Source: Saprospiraceae bacterium
GTDB lineage: Bacteria > Bacteroidota > Bacteroidia > Chitinophagales > Saprospiraceae
Direction: 5' to 3'
Assembly (NCBI GenBank): GCA_016787525.1
Contig: JAEUUP010000002.1
Location: 1-64,000, forward strand
DNA: 64,000 nucleotides
The first letter of the stretch is position 1. Every line of letters starts with the position of its first letter. The position numbers were made by a program, and so were the translations under genes. Below, piece by piece: positions 1 to 8,802 of the stretch. Below the pieces are notes generated by a model. It did no database searches, had not been told where the DNA came from, and saw only the letters and a program-made list of their open reading frames with translations.

Positions 1-16
1 CGAAAAAAGGGAGGAT

Positions 17-87
17 GGAGCGAGATGTTTTATTTTTTTGAATTGTGGGCTGCGCCCACAATTCAAAAAAATAAAACATCTCGCTCC
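17..87. repeat. Long perfect hairpin element, copy 1
   Basis: A perfect 34-bp inverted repeat (17-50 and 54-87) with a 3-base loop. The outer ends read GGAGCGAG and CTCGCTCC. A small GCCGCC-GAA-GGCGGC hairpin follows at about 101-115. It belongs with the elements at 2901, 24137, 27842 and 58881: same end bases and GCCGCC satellite hairpin, but a different inner stem. It contains no gene. Confidence 0.85.
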
Positions 88-628
88 AAAAGGTCTCTTT
101 GCCGCCGAAGGCGGCTATTTTAAGTTATTTTAGGTACTAAAAAATTACCGAACTATTGAAGACAGTTTCTAAAACATAGGATTTGAAACGACCCGTGAAA
201 GTAGGGTGGGGAAGACATAATGGGACTACTTGTTTTGAAGATAAAATACCAAACTCTAAAATATTGACCCGATTTGACTTTGAAGGAAACCTTTGAAAAC
301 ATGTAATTCTTTCAATACATAATCCAAGTGGACTATAAAATACTTTCTGATTTCAAAAATCAGCACTTCCGCAATCAAATTACCCCCTCAGTAAAATCGA
401 ACAAAATAACAGTATAGGAACCTATTGGGGTAGAAAAACTGGTAAATTTCGAAACTGTAATACATCATTACATTGCAGCATTTTAATGCAAAAACATATT
501 GATGCAATAATGTAATAATGCCTAAGCATTTTAAGCAAATATTTCCCTTATTAAATTATTAAAACGGCTTTGTAGATCTTACCCGTCGGAAGGGTAGGGG
601 GAATTGATTACTTTATTTGGATTAAAAA

Positions 629-928
629 TGTAATAGCTGCTTGATTTTGAGAGCTCATAAATTTTACGCCTTAGAGGATTTATGGGAATTGAGTGAACTT
701 ACTAGTCTTTTACCCAATCTTGTCTCATTCTCTAAAAAAGTGGCTAAATTTCAGAAATCTAAGAACTATGAAAATAGTTGAACTGATTTTTATAATGATT
801 ATATAGCTGGAAAGGCTGTTTCTTCGATTTCTATAATAACCTTGAGAATCTTGAAAAGTAAACAATATGATATTTTTGAAACTCCAAAAATATTTGAATG
901 CGTTTTAAATTCGTTCAAAAATCCTTAG
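629..928 (+). pseudogene. Possible decayed small gene
   Basis: A reading frame of about 100 codons, ending in TAG at 926-928, is broken only by one TGA at 779-781 and has no ATG at its beginning. The peptide is rich in Lys, Phe, Ser and Leu and resembles no family I know. In DNA this AT-rich a chance frame of this length is quite possible, so this is weak support only. Confidence 0.2.
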
Positions 929-940
929 GATAAAAAATTT

Positions 941-1000
941 ATTACATCAAATTGCTTTGATGTAATAATGTAATGATGCTTTAATGTAATGATGTAATAA
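941..1000. promoter_or_regulatory. Palindrome plus repeated TGTAATRATG words
   Basis: A perfect 11-bp inverted repeat (ATTACATCAAA at 941-951, TTTGATGTAAT at 956-966) leads into further TGTAATGATG-type words up to about 1000. A looser cluster with the same words lies at about 456-526. This could be a binding-site array for a repressor or a partition protein; nothing shows which. Confidence 0.35.
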
Positions 1001-1472
1001 ACTGTTTTTTCACTTACCAGAACTGATATAAAACCTATCACTCTCTGTTCCTTTCTGCATCCGACATACGTGCTACAAAAAAAATCAATCAGAAAATCAA
1101 TTGGCTAATGCCTTAGATAGACTCATCTTCTTAACCTCTCATCCAGCATGAGTTACTCTTTAAAATTGAAACGTTAAATAACTTTTTCATTATCAAAATT
1201 TCATAAAATTCAGTTTCTAAGAACTCTTAATGTATAGATTGCTAAGCCTCTAAGTTCACAATAAAATTAGTCCATTGTGTTGCGACCTATCAATAAATTA
1301 AAGTATATGAACTAATATTTCGGTTATACAAACAACAAATTGGTCTGTTTATTACATGCCAATCAAAATACATGTATTTAAAACCCTATTTGGCACGTAT
1401 TTCGCTAACAAAAAAGTACCGACATATAAGGTGAATGTAAAAACCATTTTAAAAATTAAATAACACAGTTTA

Positions 1473-2903
1473 ATGAAGAGTCTTTTAAAAACTATCTGTA
1501 TTGTTTTGATGAGCATCATTGCAATCCACTTACAAGCTCAAAGTATAGGAAGTATCACAACGGTTTCGACAAGTTGTTCCTTTGCAGTATCATCGTGTGA
1601 TGGAGATACCCTTACACTAACGCCTCAAGATCAAACAAGCTATACGAACTATAAATGGTATCGTACTACAGTCTCTGTAGGCAATGAAATTAATGCTACC
1701 AATGCTGCTGCAAACAATGTTGTAGTAACAAATTTTGCAGCAAATTACCCGAGTATTCAAGTCATATCGGGCGGTGGTATATATATTTTAACTGCAGAAT
1801 ATGCTACACCTGCAGGTTGTGCAACTAAAAATGATACATTCGAGTTGAATTTTACACCATTGCCCGTTGCCAACCCAGCAACTTTGACTGTGTGTGAATC
1901 CGTAGGCGGAGGGGGTATGGCTAATTTTATACTTACCGATGCAAATGCCACAGTCACAGGAGGGGCAACAGGTGTTACTGTTACTTATTATGCTACACAA
2001 GCCGATGCGCGTGCCAAAGTATCCCCCCTCAGTAGTCCTTATGCTTCGAGTACCGCAACTATATATGCGCGTGTAGAAAACAATACAACGGGCTGTTACA
2101 AAACTGTTGCAGTTAGCTTGACAGTGAATCCTAAACCGACTATTGCGGATAATGCAAAAACGATTTGCGATGGTGAAACAGTGGATTTGACCAGTTTAGT
2201 GGCAAGTTATGGCTCTTACTCTAATCCAGTATGGACTTTAAGCACAGTGGGTGGTACTGCTGTTACGACTCCTGCGGCAGTCAAACCATCTGCTACTACT
2301 ACTTATGTCTTGGTGGCTGAAAATGGCTCTGGATGTAAAGACACGGCAAATATCGTCGTTACAGTGAATCCTAAACCGACTATTGCAGATAACGCAAAAA
2401 CGATCTGCGATGGTGAAACAGTGGATTTGACCAGTTTAGTAACAAGTTATGGCTCTTATTCTAATCCAGTATGGACGATTGGTACAGTAGGTGGTACAGC
2501 TGTTACAACTCCAACAACTGTCACAACATCATCAACAATGACTTTTATTTTAGTAGCAGAAAATGCCAGTGGTTGTAAAGATACTGCAGCAATTACGGTC
2601 ACGGTGAATCCTAAACCTGATTTCACCTTAGCAAAACCTGTTGCGTGTCCAGGTACTTCAGAGGAAGTAACCATTATGAATCTAACTGGAGCCAGTACAG
2701 CAACGGCAACCTATAAAGTGGATGCTGGGGCTTATTTAGCTTATCCCACGCCAGCCAATATTACAGGGCTAAGTGTAGGAAGCCATAATATTACAGTTAA
2801 AAATATAGAAGGCTGCGAAACAACAAAAAGCGTAACTATTAGTCCTGTTCCTGCTAAAGTCTGCTTACCTGTTACAGTCACAAGACAAGTAGGAACTAAT
2901 TAA
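1473..2903 (+). CDS. Secreted repeat-rich surface protein, apparently C-terminally truncated
   Basis: Begins with a signal peptide (residues 1-22, ending LQAQ). The middle holds beta-rich Ig-like repeats. Two units of 80 residues (bases 2121-2360 and 2361-2600) are nearly identical, starting VNPKPTIADNAKTICDGE; this looks like a recent internal duplication. Proteins of this kind in Bacteroidota usually end in a T9SS sorting domain (YPNP...), but this one stops abruptly after RQVGTN. The stop codon TAA (2901-2903) is the first three bases of the hairpin element that follows, so insertion of the element probably cut the gene short. One CCCCTCAGTA copy (2025) codes for Pro-Leu-Ser. Likely role: cell-surface adhesin or matrix protein; specific function unknown. 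Confidence 0.75.
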   Translation: MKSLLKTICIVLMSIIAIHLQAQSIGSITTVSTSCSFAVSSCDGDTLTLTPQDQTSYTNYKWYRTTVSVGNEINATNAAANNVVVTNFAANYPSIQVISGGGIYILTAEYATPAGCATKNDTFELNFTPLPVANPATLTVCESVGGGGMANFILTDANATVTGGATGVTVTYYATQADARAKVSPLSSPYASSTATIYARVENNTTGCYKTVAVSLTVNPKPTIADNAKTICDGETVDLTSLVASYGSYSNPVWTLSTVGGTAVTTPAAVKPSATTTYVLVAENGSGCKDTANIVVTVNPKPTIADNAKTICDGETVDLTSLVTSYGSYSNPVWTIGTVGGTAVTTPTTVTTSSTMTFILVAENASGCKDTAAITVTVNPKPDFTLAKPVACPGTSEEVTIMNLTGASTATATYKVDAGAYLAYPTPANITGLSVGSHNITVKNIEGCETTKSVTISPVPAKVCLPVTVTRQVGTN

Positions 2904-3032
2904 GTAGTCAAAAATAAGTTTTCGTGCATTTCAAACGCCGCCTTTGGCGGCGAAAAGGACTTTGAGGAGCGAGCGATTTTTTGATTAAAATTTTGGCTTT
3001 GCCCAAATTTTAATCAAAAAATCGCTCGCTCC
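2901..3032. repeat. Long hairpin element, copy 2
   Basis: The left 65 bases (2901-2965), including a GCCGCC-TTT-GGCGGC hairpin, match the element at 24137 nearly base for base. The main stem (2966-2996 with 3002-3032) is almost perfect, with ends GGAGCGAGCG and CGCTCGCTCC. The right terminal repeat seen in the 24137 copy is missing here, so this copy looks truncated on the right. Its first three bases give the stop codon of the gene at 1473. Confidence 0.85.
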
Positions 3033-3101
3033 AATAGAAAAACTTTCAAAGTACGTGTTTTGCGATGTCTTAAATTAAAAAGTTTTTTAAGAAACTTTTG
3101 A

Positions 3102-3143
3102 AAAGAATAGGCTATCACTATTTGTGATAGCCTATTCTTTTTT
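3102..3143. terminator. Intrinsic terminator, 17-bp perfect stem
   Basis: Arms 3102-3118 and 3124-3140 are perfectly complementary with a 5-base loop, and a T run follows on the plus strand. The minus-strand flank is also T-rich, so it can serve both the gene at 1473 and the converging rep gene. Confidence 0.8.
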
Positions 3144-3215
3144 AACAGTGCAACGAGCAGTTAACCTACTCGTAGAAGGCAGTAACCACCAACATTCAGT
3201 GACTATAATGGTAAC

Positions 3216-4571
3216 TCATTTAAACCTATCAGGGAATTGTTGTTTGAGCCTAAATATCATTTTAGATTTCAAAAAAGGAAAATCTTCAATATTTTCCTTA
3301 GTATAAACAGTCTGTTCAGTTCGGTTGATAAGGTCTAAAATATCTTGTTTCAAATTCGGAAAATCTTGAAATAACATTTCAGAAACAGTCAAATCATATT
3401 CAAACTGGCGTTTTTCAGCTTGTTTCTTTAATTCAATTTCAGGCGGCAAATCGTTTTTTTCTGTCATTTTTTTCAAAGTTATACCTATTTGCTTCTGAGA
3501 AAAATCTGCTTGCTCTATCAGTACACGCAAATAACCACCTTGCTTATTTTTATCCTTTTCATTCACTTTCCCAGTTTTGACTTTATTCAAAAAAGCTTGC
3601 CAACAGGCTTCGATATGAGCTATATCGTATTGTTTCAGCCATTGAGTAAGAGTAGAAGCGGACACACCATAAGGACGCATTTCAACAAAATATTTGTCAA
3701 AATGCCTATCAAAATCATCATCAATCTTTTCTGTCTTTTCAACGCCATCAGAACCAGTTTCAATCAATGATGCCTCTTGTTGCAATGTCAAAGGAAGTTG
3801 TTTCCCTTTCGGTGTATTCGAAAATATCCTAAATTTGATAGCAAAAACAGCTTTTGAACCTGCTTTTTTTACTTCCTCATATTCAAATCGAATATCTGTT
3901 TTTTCTTCCAACTCAACTTTCGCTTTGTCAATCAAACGTTGCTTTATGTTACCAAAACTCTTATATTTATCTTGTAAGTCAAACACATCTCTAATCTCAT
4001 CAACTGTCATATATCTAAATCCTGTATCTGCAAAACGCTTCAATAAAAGATAGAACCGTAGGATTTTTATAGGTAATTCTATGGCATAATTTCTATCGAA
4101 AAGAGTATAATTTTTATCTAAACTACCGTCAATATTCAGCAAATAAGATTTAATTTGGTCATGCAATTGCAGGCGAATGTAGCCGTCATCATCGTCAGAA
4201 ATAGTATTATCACTATTCATTTTCACAGAATGAGCCGTCTCCGAAAAAAGGCTTTTATTAACCATTTCCCAACTACCTGTATCTCGATTTTGTTGGTAAA
4301 TTTGAATACTTCTTGTTGCTAACGCTTTACGAGCTTCTCTAAAAAGCTGATAAGATTGGCGGCTATTCTCAAGATGAAAATCTTTAATTAATTCCCGAAT
4401 TGGAATAACAAAATTGGTTGTCCCTTTATTGGCCTCTTCGTTAACCAAAAAAATTATTTTTAGAAAAATCCGCATTTCCCATGTCGAAAGGCTGTGGCGA
4501 GCCTCTATTAAGTCGTTGGCTTTCTTGACCAATCGAATAGGTTTTAGGTTTTTCTTATGCGCTTTAGCCAT
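3216..4571 (-). CDS. Plasmid replication initiator protein, Rep_3 family
   Basis: A 451-residue protein whose N-terminus (KKANDLIEARHSLSTWEMRIFL, residues about 17-38) is the signature of Rep_3/RepB initiators, followed by the winged-helix body expected for this family. Such proteins bind iterons at a plasmid origin to start replication and, as dimers, repress their own gene. The context fits: seven iterons lie just upstream (4597-4861). The half-site TTATAACACTTTTAGGAA at 4571-4588 overlaps the start codon and recurs as both arms of the perfect inverted repeat at 5048-5106, as expected for autorepression. The C-terminal 100 residues are Lys/Glu-rich and typical of Bacteroidota plasmid Reps. 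No partition genes are visible nearby. Confidence 0.88.
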   Translation of the reverse strand: MAKAHKKNLKPIRLVKKANDLIEARHSLSTWEMRIFLKIIFLVNEEANKGTTNFVIPIRELIKDFHLENSRQSYQLFREARKALATRSIQIYQQNRDTGSWEMVNKSLFSETAHSVKMNSDNTISDDDDGYIRLQLHDQIKSYLLNIDGSLDKNYTLFDRNYAIELPIKILRFYLLLKRFADTGFRYMTVDEIRDVFDLQDKYKSFGNIKQRLIDKAKVELEEKTDIRFEYEEVKKAGSKAVFAIKFRIFSNTPKGKQLPLTLQQEASLIETGSDGVEKTEKIDDDFDRHFDKYFVEMRPYGVSASTLTQWLKQYDIAHIEACWQAFLNKVKTGKVNEKDKNKQGGYLRVLIEQADFSQKQIGITLKKMTEKNDLPPEIELKKQAEKRQFEYDLTVSEMLFQDFPNLKQDILDLINRTEQTVYTKENIEDFPFLKSKMIFRLKQQFPDRFK

Positions 4572-4588
4572 TATAACACTTTTAGGAA
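4571..4588 (-). promoter_or_regulatory. Probable Rep operator half-site over the rep start
   Basis: TTATAACACTTTTAGGAA matches each arm of the 26-bp inverted repeat at 5048-5106. It covers the start codon and ribosome-binding region of rep. Rep bound here would block rep expression; this is inferred from the way Rep_3 plasmids are controlled. Confidence 0.6.
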
Positions 4589-4596
4589 GATAGAAG

Positions 4597-4861
4597 ATAA
4601 CATAAATAGGAAAATAGGTGATTTCCTTACAAAAACATCAAAACGAGGTGATCAAAGACAAAAAAAAATGTAATTCAAGAGCAAAAATAACAAAAATAGG
4701 AATGAAAAATAACAAAAATAGGATTTGTTTCAAAGAGAACTTACCCAAATACGGAAGATAACAAAAATAGGAAAGCCATATTTCCTAAAAATGTTTTAAT
4801 AGCGTCCTATTTTTGTTATGATTATTCCTAAATCTGTTATAATCATTCCTAAATCTGTTAT
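4597..4861. other. Iteron array: probable plasmid replication origin
   Basis: Four direct copies of ATAACAAAAATAGGA (4597-4611 with one change, 4687-4701, 4709-4723, 4758-4772) are followed by three inverted copies (4805-4819, 4826-4840, 4847-4861; the last two read TCCTAAATCTGTTAT). Three neighbouring start-to-start distances are 21-22 bp, or two helical turns, the usual spacing of Rep-bound iterons. The surroundings are very AT-rich, as needed for strand opening. The location next to a Rep_3 gene makes an iteron-type origin the best reading. Confidence 0.8.
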
Positions 4862-5047
4862 GAATGTACGCATAAACTATTTATAGTCAATTAGATACAG
4901 AGGTCACAATAAATATACAAAGTCTTTTACAAAGAAAAACAACAACATTTGTGTTGCTGTTTTTTTAAAAAGAATTAAACTATAATGTCTGAGAAACTAT
5001 TGAGACTGATAAATACGACTAAACTTTATACTTTTTTAAGTTTAAAA

Positions 5048-5106
5048 CTCTTTTTTCCTAAAAGTGTTATAATTTGAGGTATTATAACACTTTTAGGAAA
5101 AAAGAG
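5048..5106. promoter_or_regulatory. Perfect 26-bp inverted repeat, probable Rep-dimer site
   Basis: Arms 5048-5073 and 5081-5106 are perfect inverses around a 7-base spacer. The core TCCTAAAAGTGTTATAA also occurs at the rep start (4571-4588) and, imperfectly, at 4782-4800. It shares the TCCTA...TTAT frame of the iterons, so the same protein may recognise both. Confidence 0.65.
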
Positions 5107-5363
5107 CAAATCCAACCTTTGAAGGCTTCGCAAATTGGTTCTATTTCTTTGCTTTTTATGTAAAATTTGAACCATTGACTTTATTTTTGCTAAACAAAAA
5201 ATATGACTTCAAAGTGTAGGTATTTGACAGTCTTTTTTATTCAAAATCGAGGTAAGTCATAAATTTATATGCCGACTCTTTACCCCCCTCAGTAAGAGGT
5301 GCATTATTTTAGATTTAAAACACTTAAAAAGAAATACTTGAAAAGGTATCAACAATCATAAAA

Positions 5364-6218
5364 ATGGAAAAAAGCAATAAAATCCTCATTTTTCAACAAA
5401 AACAAATTCGGCGAATATGGCAAAATGATGAATGGTGGTATTCTGTTACAGATGTCGTTGAAGTTCTGACAGGTACTAATCGAGCAAGAAAATACTGGAG
5501 TGACCTCAAAAAGAAGCTGTATACTGAGGGGTATGCGGAGTTGTCCGAAAATATCGGACAACTGAAAGTGCCAGCTACTGATGGGAAAAGTTACAAAATT
5601 GATGTGGCAACGGTGAAAACTTTGTTGCGACTTATTATGTCCATTCCATCGCCAAAAGTTGAGCCATTTAAGCAATGGTTGGCACAAATAGGGCAGGAGC
5701 GTATCGAAGAAATAGAAAACCCCGAACTATTATCAGAGCGCCAAAGTGAGATGTACCGCGCCAAAGGTTATCCAGAAGATTGGATTGCACAGCGTATTCA
5801 AACCATAGATACTCGGAAGGAATTAACTGATGAATGGAAAAAAAGGGGGATTCAGGAAAGTATCGAATTCTCTATTTTGACGGCAGAAATTGCCAAAGCC
5901 ACTTTTGGTTTGACTCCAAGCGAACATAAAAACTTAAAAGGCTTGACCAACCCATCGCACAATCTACGTGACCATATGACTCGAATTGAACTTATTTTTA
6001 CAGCTCTGAGTGAAGAAACAACCCGTTCACTTGCTGTTGAAGCCGATGCACAAGGGTTTGCTGAAAACCATGATATTGCTCGAAGAGGAGGTGAAATGGC
6101 TGGTAGAACACGCGAAAACTATGAAAAACTGAGAGGTATAAAAGTCGTTTCAACAGAAAATTTTCTCAATCAGATAGACAAAAACGACGGCAATCCAGCT
6201 TTGTCTGATGAGAGTTAA
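5364..6218 (+). CDS. BRO-N domain protein (antirepressor-like)
   Basis: A 284-residue protein. Residues about 7-105 (IRRIWQNDEWWYSVTDVVEVLTG...) match the BRO-N DNA-binding domain found in phage antirepressors, baculovirus BRO proteins and the DinD family. Residues about 130-250 resemble the longer BRO-N/DinD-like proteins of Bacteroidota. These are soluble DNA-binding proteins common on mobile elements; the exact role is usually unknown. Position next to rep and the iterons suggests it belongs to the plasmid backbone. A CCCCTCAGTA copy lies 79 bases before the start (5285). No motif copy lies inside the gene. Confidence 0.75.
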   Translation: MEKSNKILIFQQKQIRRIWQNDEWWYSVTDVVEVLTGTNRARKYWSDLKKKLYTEGYAELSENIGQLKVPATDGKSYKIDVATVKTLLRLIMSIPSPKVEPFKQWLAQIGQERIEEIENPELLSERQSEMYRAKGYPEDWIAQRIQTIDTRKELTDEWKKRGIQESIEFSILTAEIAKATFGLTPSEHKNLKGLTNPSHNLRDHMTRIELIFTALSEETTRSLAVEADAQGFAENHDIARRGGEMAGRTRENYEKLRGIKVVSTENFLNQIDKNDGNPALSDES

Positions 6219-6602
6219 AAACGCAAACTAAATTTTTATAGTGCCTGATACAATTAGGGTGATACAACCCCTCAGTATTTAATATTTAACATAACGGTAA
6301 TTAAATCACACTGAAATAGGTTGAAACTAATAGTCCAGCCGCAAGGCGTGTATATTTGCAATATAGGCACACAACAAGTTAAATTCGTAAAACAATAAGG
6401 TGCTTTCTTTGCCCGTATGACTTTACTTGAGGGTTCTCAATAGATATTTGATGACACTGTTTGCTTTCAAATCGAAAGACGACAGTGCATCGCATCAACC
6501 TTATCACAGAATGCGACATCTTTACAAAAGGTGTCGCATGTTTTATGACATACGCCCTATCAAACAAAAGTGAACGCATGTATCAAGCTCTTGTCAGCCG
6601 TC
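6219..6602. other. Non-coding stretch with a hairpin
   Basis: No gene supported; the small frames here lack start signals. It contains a CCCCTCAGTA copy (6268-6277) and a hairpin at 6511-6539 (ATGCGACA...TGTCGCAT, with the inner bases also pairing). Confidence 0.5.
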
Positions 6603-6660
6603 TTTTCGGAAACGTTGCCGTAGATGGGCTAAGTCTTTTTTTATCAATGACTTAAATTTG
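6603..6660 (+). promoter_or_regulatory. Activator-type promoter module 1 (before PL1 lyase)
   Basis: TTTTCGGAAACGTTGCCGTA (6603-6622), then 30 bases, then TAAATTTG (6653-6660), a Bacteroidota -7 box. The same box and spacing recur at 8609, 12689 and 16780. No clear -33 TTTG element is present, which suits an activator-dependent promoter. The leader to the start codon at 6839 is about 170 bases and holds a CCCCTCAGTA copy (6760). Confidence 0.65.
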
Positions 6661-6838
6661 TTGACAATAAATACTTTTTGAGTCCTTTGACAATCTTCGT
6701 AGCCACCTGATAAACGGTCAATAGTCATTCGATGGTATCAGTCCATCGGTGAAAGAGGCCCCCTCAGTATTTCGACTATAAAGATTGTTGAAAAGCGGTT
6801 TTAAATTTATAAAACAACAAGAAGAACAGTCATTTACG

Positions 6839-8539
6839 ATGTTTAAAAATCTATTTAGAATCCTCTTTTTTTTGAGTCTATGGGTTACGTCGGCTTCGGC
6901 ACAACAACTGGCGTTTCCAGAAGCAGAAGGTGGCGGTCGTTTTGCTGTTGGTGGACGTGGTGGCACCGTCTATGAAGTCACCAACCTCAGTGATTCAGGT
7001 ACAGGCAGCTTGCGCGATGCCGTGAGCCAACCCAACCGCACCATTGTATTTAGGGTATCGGGTGAGATAAAATTGCTCAGTCGCCTCAGTCTCAAACAAA
7101 ATAATATCACCATTGCAGGACAAACTGCACCGGGCGACGGTATTTGTATCACAGGCAATACCTTGAACATCCAAGCCAATAATATCATCATTCGTTACAT
7201 CCGTTGTCGGTTTGGCGATGCGAACGCGGTTGAAGACGACGCTATTAATTGTTGGTCTGGCAATTTTCAGAACATCATCATTGACCATTGCTCATTCAGT
7301 TGGTCTATTGACGAAACGGCTACGTTTTATGACATCCGCAACTTCACTTTGCAATGGTGTATCGTCAGCGAGAGCTTGTTCAATTCCATTCACAACAAAG
7401 GGCAACATGGTTACGCTGGTATTTGGGGCGGCGAGAACGCTTCGTACCACCACAACTTGATTGCGCACCACACTTCGCGCACGCCACGGTTCAATGGCAC
7501 ACGTTATGTGGGTCAAGTATTCAAAGATTCAACGGACTTTCGCAATAATGTGGTTTACAATTGGGGCAATATCAACTCGGCTTATGGCGGCGAAGGTGGC
7601 TTTTATAATATGGTCAATAACTACTACAAAGCGGGTCCTGCTACAGCTGGTAGTTTGACAACGAGTTCGGCATCCAATAAACGCAACCGCATTTTCAATT
7701 ACACCAGTTTTTATTATAATGGTACAGATACGGTTTGGGGCGGCAAGTTTTATGTCAATGGCAATTTTGTCAATGGTTATCCTGACGTGACGGCTGACAA
7801 CTGGACAAAAGGTATGCAAAAAGACAGTTATGCCAATGCCACAGCCCTCTTAGCCGCAGCCAAACAAGCCAACGCTTACAACTTTGCACCTGTCAGAACC
7901 CAAACAGCAGAAGCGGCTTATGTATCGGTCTTGGACAGTGCGGGCGCGATTTTGCCTTGTCGCGATACGATTGACCGCCGCATCATTCGCGAAACCAGAA
8001 CGGGTACGGCAACTTTTGAAGGCGCAACTTATGGTGTTATCAGCAGTACGGGTATTTCTCACCCGTCAGGCATCATTGACTCGCCTGCTGATGTGGGTGG
8101 TGTACCTGTTTATAACTCAACTCCTGCCCCACTCGACACAGATAAAGATGGTATGCCCGATGCTTACGAAGTTGCCAAAGGTTTGAATCCCAATAATGCA
8201 GCTGACCGCAACAATGCAGCTGCCAATGGCTATACACAATTGGAAATCTACTTGAATAGCATCACAAGTCCTTGTACGACTCGCACAACGACAATAGAAA
8301 CGGCCCCCTCAGTATTGTCTGCTTATCCGAATCCGACTAATGACCAATTAATTATAAATCATGCAGACAAAGCTGGTACTTTGTCTGTATATGATGCACA
8401 AGGACGCAAGGTTTTGTCGCAAGTCATCCAAAACGCCACTCAAACTGTTTTAGACGTGCATCGTTGGAGCAATGGTGTGTATTGGATTCAGTATCAAACC
8501 GATGCTCAACCTGCTTCTTTGAAGTTTATTAAACAGTAA
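6839..8539 (+). CDS. Secreted pectate lyase, PL1 family, T9SS-exported
   Basis: Cleaves polygalacturonate by beta-elimination outside the cell. The start at 6839 (MFKNLFRILFFL) is preferred over an earlier ATG because it gives a clean signal peptide ending ASAQQ. Residues about 22-330 form a PL1 parallel beta-helix: FPEAEGGGRFAVGGRGG, DSGTGSLRDAV, ITIAGQTAPGDG and HHTSRTPRFNG are typical of the Bacteroidota PL1 group. An Asp-rich calcium-type loop (DTDKDGMPDAYEVAKG) precedes the linker, and the C-terminus (AYPNPTNDQLII... FIKQ) is a T9SS sorting domain. One motif copy (8305) codes for APSV just before the sorting domain. First gene of the pectin cluster, with its own activator-type promoter. 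Confidence 0.9.
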   Translation: MFKNLFRILFFLSLWVTSASAQQLAFPEAEGGGRFAVGGRGGTVYEVTNLSDSGTGSLRDAVSQPNRTIVFRVSGEIKLLSRLSLKQNNITIAGQTAPGDGICITGNTLNIQANNIIIRYIRCRFGDANAVEDDAINCWSGNFQNIIIDHCSFSWSIDETATFYDIRNFTLQWCIVSESLFNSIHNKGQHGYAGIWGGENASYHHNLIAHHTSRTPRFNGTRYVGQVFKDSTDFRNNVVYNWGNINSAYGGEGGFYNMVNNYYKAGPATAGSLTTSSASNKRNRIFNYTSFYYNGTDTVWGGKFYVNGNFVNGYPDVTADNWTKGMQKDSYANATALLAAAKQANAYNFAPVRTQTAEAAYVSVLDSAGAILPCRDTIDRRIIRETRTGTATFEGATYGVISSTGISHPSGIIDSPADVGGVPVYNSTPAPLDTDKDGMPDAYEVAKGLNPNNAADRNNAAANGYTQLEIYLNSITSPCTTRTTTIETAPSVLSAYPNPTNDQLIINHADKAGTLSVYDAQGRKVLSQVIQNATQTVLDVHRWSNGVYWIQYQTDAQPASLKFIKQ

Positions 8540-8554
8540 ATTAGTTGTTTGTAG

Positions 8555-8597
8555 AGTCAGTTGGTGCAGTGCATGTGCCAGCTGACTTTGTTTTTTT
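8555..8597 (+). terminator. Intrinsic terminator after PL1 lyase
   Basis: Arms 8555-8568 and 8574-8587 pair over 14 bases with some G-T pairs, followed by TTTGTTTTTTT. Confidence 0.75.
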
Positions 8598-8608
8598 AAA
8601 AGGCTTCC

Positions 8609-8665
8609 TTTCGGAAACGTTCTCGTAACTCATATATTCAATTATAGCACCTGTTATTATCTTTG
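8609..8665 (+). promoter_or_regulatory. Activator-type promoter module 2 (before pectinesterase)
   Basis: TTTCGGAAACGTTCTCGTAA (8609-8628), a 29-base gap, then TATCTTTG (8658-8665). The 20-base box is identical to the one at 16780. The start codon of the pectinesterase is about 135 bases further on. Confidence 0.68.
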
Positions 8666-8802
8666 TTCAAAGAATGATTTTAAAAAATATAATTTTCACC
8701 TCAACCATTCTTTTAAGCAATAATTTTTAATTAAAGAACGGCAATCAGAAAACCCATACTCAGTCGAGCGTTTGTACGCTCCTTAACCATCATCTCAGTA
8801 TT

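Larger units (their letters stand above)
88..1472. other. AT-rich non-coding stretch
   Basis: No convincing gene. It holds one CCCCTCAGTA copy (384), a possible gene relic (629-928), and two clusters of TGTAAT/ATTACA words at about 456-526 and 941-1000. I see no clear promoter for the gene at 1473. Confidence 0.6.

Noticed and set aside
6461-6655. 64-residue frame before the PL1 lyase
   Set aside because: No ribosome-binding site or family resemblance, it crosses a hairpin and ends inside the promoter module.
6785-6838. Upstream start for the PL1 lyase
   Set aside because: It would put 18 charged residues before a perfect signal peptide; the ATG at 6839 is better.
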